A stretch of DNA of 64,000 nt from Robertmurraya siralis (GTDB taxonomy: Bacteria > Bacillota > Bacilli > Bacillales > Cytobacillaceae): positions 1-64,000 of the forward strand of contig NZ_SWLZ01000019.1 of the NCBI RefSeq assembly GCF_005502275.1, in the 5' to 3' direction. Both the position numbers and the translations under genes were made by a program. Of the stretch, positions 61,405-64,000 are shown one piece after another. How positions within the stretch are numbered: position 1 is the stretch's first letter; each line of letters starts with the position of its first letter. The notes beneath the pieces were generated by a model. The model was not told the origin of the DNA. It saw only the letters and a program-made list of their open reading frames with translations, and ran no database searches.

Positions 61405-63483
61405 TTATTCACCTTTATTTTTCTTGATGATTTCTTCTGAAATTGATTTTGGCACTTCTTCGTAGTGGTCAAAGTGCATAGAGAATACTCCACGACCTTG
61501 AGTGCTTGAACGTAAAGTTGTTGCATAACCAAACATTTCAGAAAGTGGAACCATAGCACGGACAACTTGCGCATTACCACGAGCATCCATACCTTCAACA
61601 CGTCCGCGACGGGAAGTGATGTTACCCATAATATCTCCCATGTATTCTTCAGGGATGATTACTTCAACTCTCATCACCGGCTCTAAAATAACAGGGTTAC
61701 ATTTTGATGCTGCATTTTTAAGGGCCATAGAAGCAGCGATTTTAAACGCCATTTCTGAAGAGTCGACATCATGGTATGAACCATCAAAAAGTCTTGCTTT
61801 AATATCTACTACTGGGTAGCCTGCAAGAAGTCCTCTTTCAAGAGCATCTTCAAGTCCAGCTTGAACAGCAGGGATGTATTCACGAGGAACGACACCACCG
61901 ACGATACCATTTTCGAATTCGAAGCCTTTTCCTTCTTCGTTTGGTGAGAATTCGATCCAAACGTGTCCGTATTGTCCACGTCCACCTGATTGACGTGCGA
62001 ACTTTCCTTCAACTTGAGCAGATGTACGGATTGTTTCGCGGTAAGCAACCTGTGGCGCACCAACATTAGCTTCAACTTTGAATTCACGCTTCATACGGTC
62101 TACAAGGATATCTAAGTGAAGCTCACCCATTCCAGCGATGATAACCTGACCAGTCTCCTGGTTCGTATGCGCACGGAATGTAGGGTCTTCCTCTTGTAGT
62201 TTTTGAAGTGCCGTTGTCATCTTATCTTGGTCAGCTTTTGACTTAGGCTCGATTGACAATTCAATAACCGGCTCTGGGAATTCCATTGATTCAAGGATAA
62301 CCGTTGCTTTTTCATCACATAAAGTGTCGCCTGTTGTTGTATCCTTTAAACCAACTGCAGCTGCGATATCTCCAGCGTATACCATTGAAATCTCTTCACG
62401 GCTATTCGCATGCATTTGTAGAATACGTCCTACGCGCTCACGCTTACCTTTTGTAGAGTTTTGTACATATGAGCCAGAGCTTAATGTACCAGAATATACG
62501 CGGAAGAATGTTAATTTACCAACATAAGGATCAGTCATAACTTTAAATGCAAGTGCAGAGAACGGCTCGTTGTCGTCTGAATGACGTTCAACTACCTCAT
62601 CACTATCAGGAAGTGTACCTTTAATAGAAGGAACATCTAATGGTGATGGAAGATAATCAATGACTGCATCTAGCATCTTTTGAACACCTTTGTTTTTGAA
62701 AGCAGAACCGCAAATAACTGGGTATAATTCAACATTAACAGTACCTTTACGGATAGCAGCTTTTAACTCATCCGTAGTGATTTCCTCACCACCAAGGTAT
62801 TTTTCCATTAAGTCTTCGTCAAGTTCTGACACTGCTTCAATTAACTTTTCACGGTATTCCTCAGCTTGATCCATATATTCAGCTGGGATTTCACGCTCTT
62901 CAATATCCGTTCCAAGGTCATTTCCGTAGAAAGTAGCTTTCATTTCTACAAGGTCAATGATTCCTTCGAACGCATCTTCTGCTCCAATTGGTAATTGGAT
63001 TGCTACAGCGTTAGCTTGCAAGCGATCATGAAGAGTTTTTAAAGAATAAAGGAAGTCCGCACCTAGCTTATCCATTTTATTAACGAATACAACACGTGGA
63101 ACTCCATAAGTTGTTGCTTGACGCCAAACTGTTTCTGTTTGTGGTTCAACACCAGACTGTGCATCAAGAACAGCTACCGCACCATCTAATACACGAAGAG
63201 AACGCTCAACTTCAACTGTGAAGTCTACGTGTCCCGGTGTGTCGATGATGTTAACGCGGTGACCTTTCCATTGTGCAGTTGTTGCTGCAGATGTAATTGT
63301 AATCCCACGTTCTTGCTCTTGCTCCATCCAGTCCATTTGAGACGCACCTTCATGTGTTTCACCGATCTTATGAATACGACCAGTATAATAGAGTACGCGC
63401 TCAGTTGTTGTTGTTTTACCAGCATCAATGTGAGCCATGATACCGATATTGCGAGTATTTTCTAAGGAGAACTCTCTTGCCAT
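61405..63483 (-). CDS. fusA: Elongation factor G
   Basis: 692-residue translocase GTPase. G motifs [24 protein letters not shown] and NKMDKLGAD are present; domains II-V follow, with the domain IV tip near [27 protein letters not shown] precedes the ATG. Lies between rpsG and tuf. Confidence 0.98.
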   Translation of the reverse strand: MAREFSLENTRNIGIMAHIDAGKTTTTERVLYYTGRIHKIGETHEGASQMDWMEQEQERGITITSAATTAQWKGHRVNIIDTPGHVDFTVEVERSLRVLDGAVAVLDAQSGVEPQTETVWRQATTYGVPRVVFVNKMDKLGADFLYSLKTLHDRLQANAVAIQLPIGAEDAFEGIIDLVEMKATFYGNDLGTDIEEREIPAEYMDQAEEYREKLIEAVSELDEDLMEKYLGGEEITTDELKAAIRKGTVNVELYPVICGSAFKNKGVQKMLDAVIDYLPSPLDVPSIKGTLPDSDEVVERHSDDNEPFSALAFKVMTDPYVGKLTFFRVYSGTLSSGSYVQNSTKGKRERVGRILQMHANSREEISMVYAGDIAAAVGLKDTTTGDTLCDEKATVILESMEFPEPVIELSIEPKSKADQDKMTTALQKLQEEDPTFRAHTNQETGQVIIAGMGELHLDILVDRMKREFKVEANVGAPQVAYRETIRTSAQVEGKFARQSGGRGQYGHVWIEFSPNEEGKGFEFENGIVGGVVPREYIPAVQAGLEDALERGLLAGYPVVDIKARLFDGSYHDVDSSEMAFKIAASMALKNAASKCNPVILEPVMRVEVIIPEEYMGDIMGNITSRRGRVEGMDARGNAQVVRAMVPLSEMFGYATTLRSSTQGRGVFSMHFDHYEEVPKSISEEIIKKNKGE

Positions 63484-63529
63484 TCAGTTTTTCTCCTTCC
63501 ATATGAGTGTATTTTTTATTAAAAAGAGA

Positions 63530-64000
<471 letters not shown>

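Overview
The window is a chromosomal segment of a low-GC Bacillaceae bacterium (a Bacillus sensu lato relative; I cannot fix the genus). The evidence is the Bacillus gene order: rpsG-fusA-tuf, then the complete S10-spc-alpha ribosomal cluster, ecfA1-ecfA2-ecfT-truA and rplM-rpsI on the right, and ybaK-cwlD-salA-gerD-kbaA-pdaB running into a ribosomal RNA operon on the left. The sporulation/germination genes pdaB, gerD, cwlD and kbaA point to an endospore former.

Layout. Positions 1-340 hold tandem promoters and the leader of an rRNA operon reading leftwards out of the window. Positions 343-5431 are the sporulation/germination block. Positions 5.9-10.4 kb carry a CstA-family carbon (pyruvate/peptide) transporter with a LytS/LytT-type two-component system. 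Positions 10.5-15.8 kb are a mannitol operon (mtlA with fused EIIA, mtlR, mtlD) with candidate cre and activator sites. Positions 16-17.2 kb are a membrane-protein pair whose upstream member carries an in-frame TGA. Positions 17.5-21.6 kb are a MarR-controlled heterodimeric ABC exporter. Positions 21.7-26.8 kb are a muropeptide recycling operon (amiE-nagZ-namZ). From 27.4 to 33.3 kb, on the opposite strand, lies a thiazole/oxazole-modified RiPP (TOMM) cluster: a heterocycloanthracin/sonorensin-like precursor with ten exact three-residue Cys repeats, an attenuator-like hairpin, a ThiF-like/RRE protein, a YcaO cyclodehydratase and a two-domain SagB dehydrogenase. It is followed by an HpaB-type flavin monooxygenase, a second methionine aminopeptidase, a DinB-fold protein and a small SH3 protein with a likely CTG start. 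From 38 kb to the right end nearly everything is translation machinery on the minus strand, interrupted only by a nitroreductase/HxlR pair between tuf and rpsJ.

The 32 kb from about 5.4 to 37.8 kb replaces what in B. subtilis is a short rpsI-ybaJ-ybaK junction, so it looks like an accessory block placed beside the ribosomal cluster. Within it, sugar and muropeptide uptake and degradation genes carry CcpA-type sites, and the TOMM cluster is the most novel part. No tRNA, rRNA gene body, CRISPR array or complete insertion sequence was seen. All starts, operators and terminators were read by eye; none was tested by computation.
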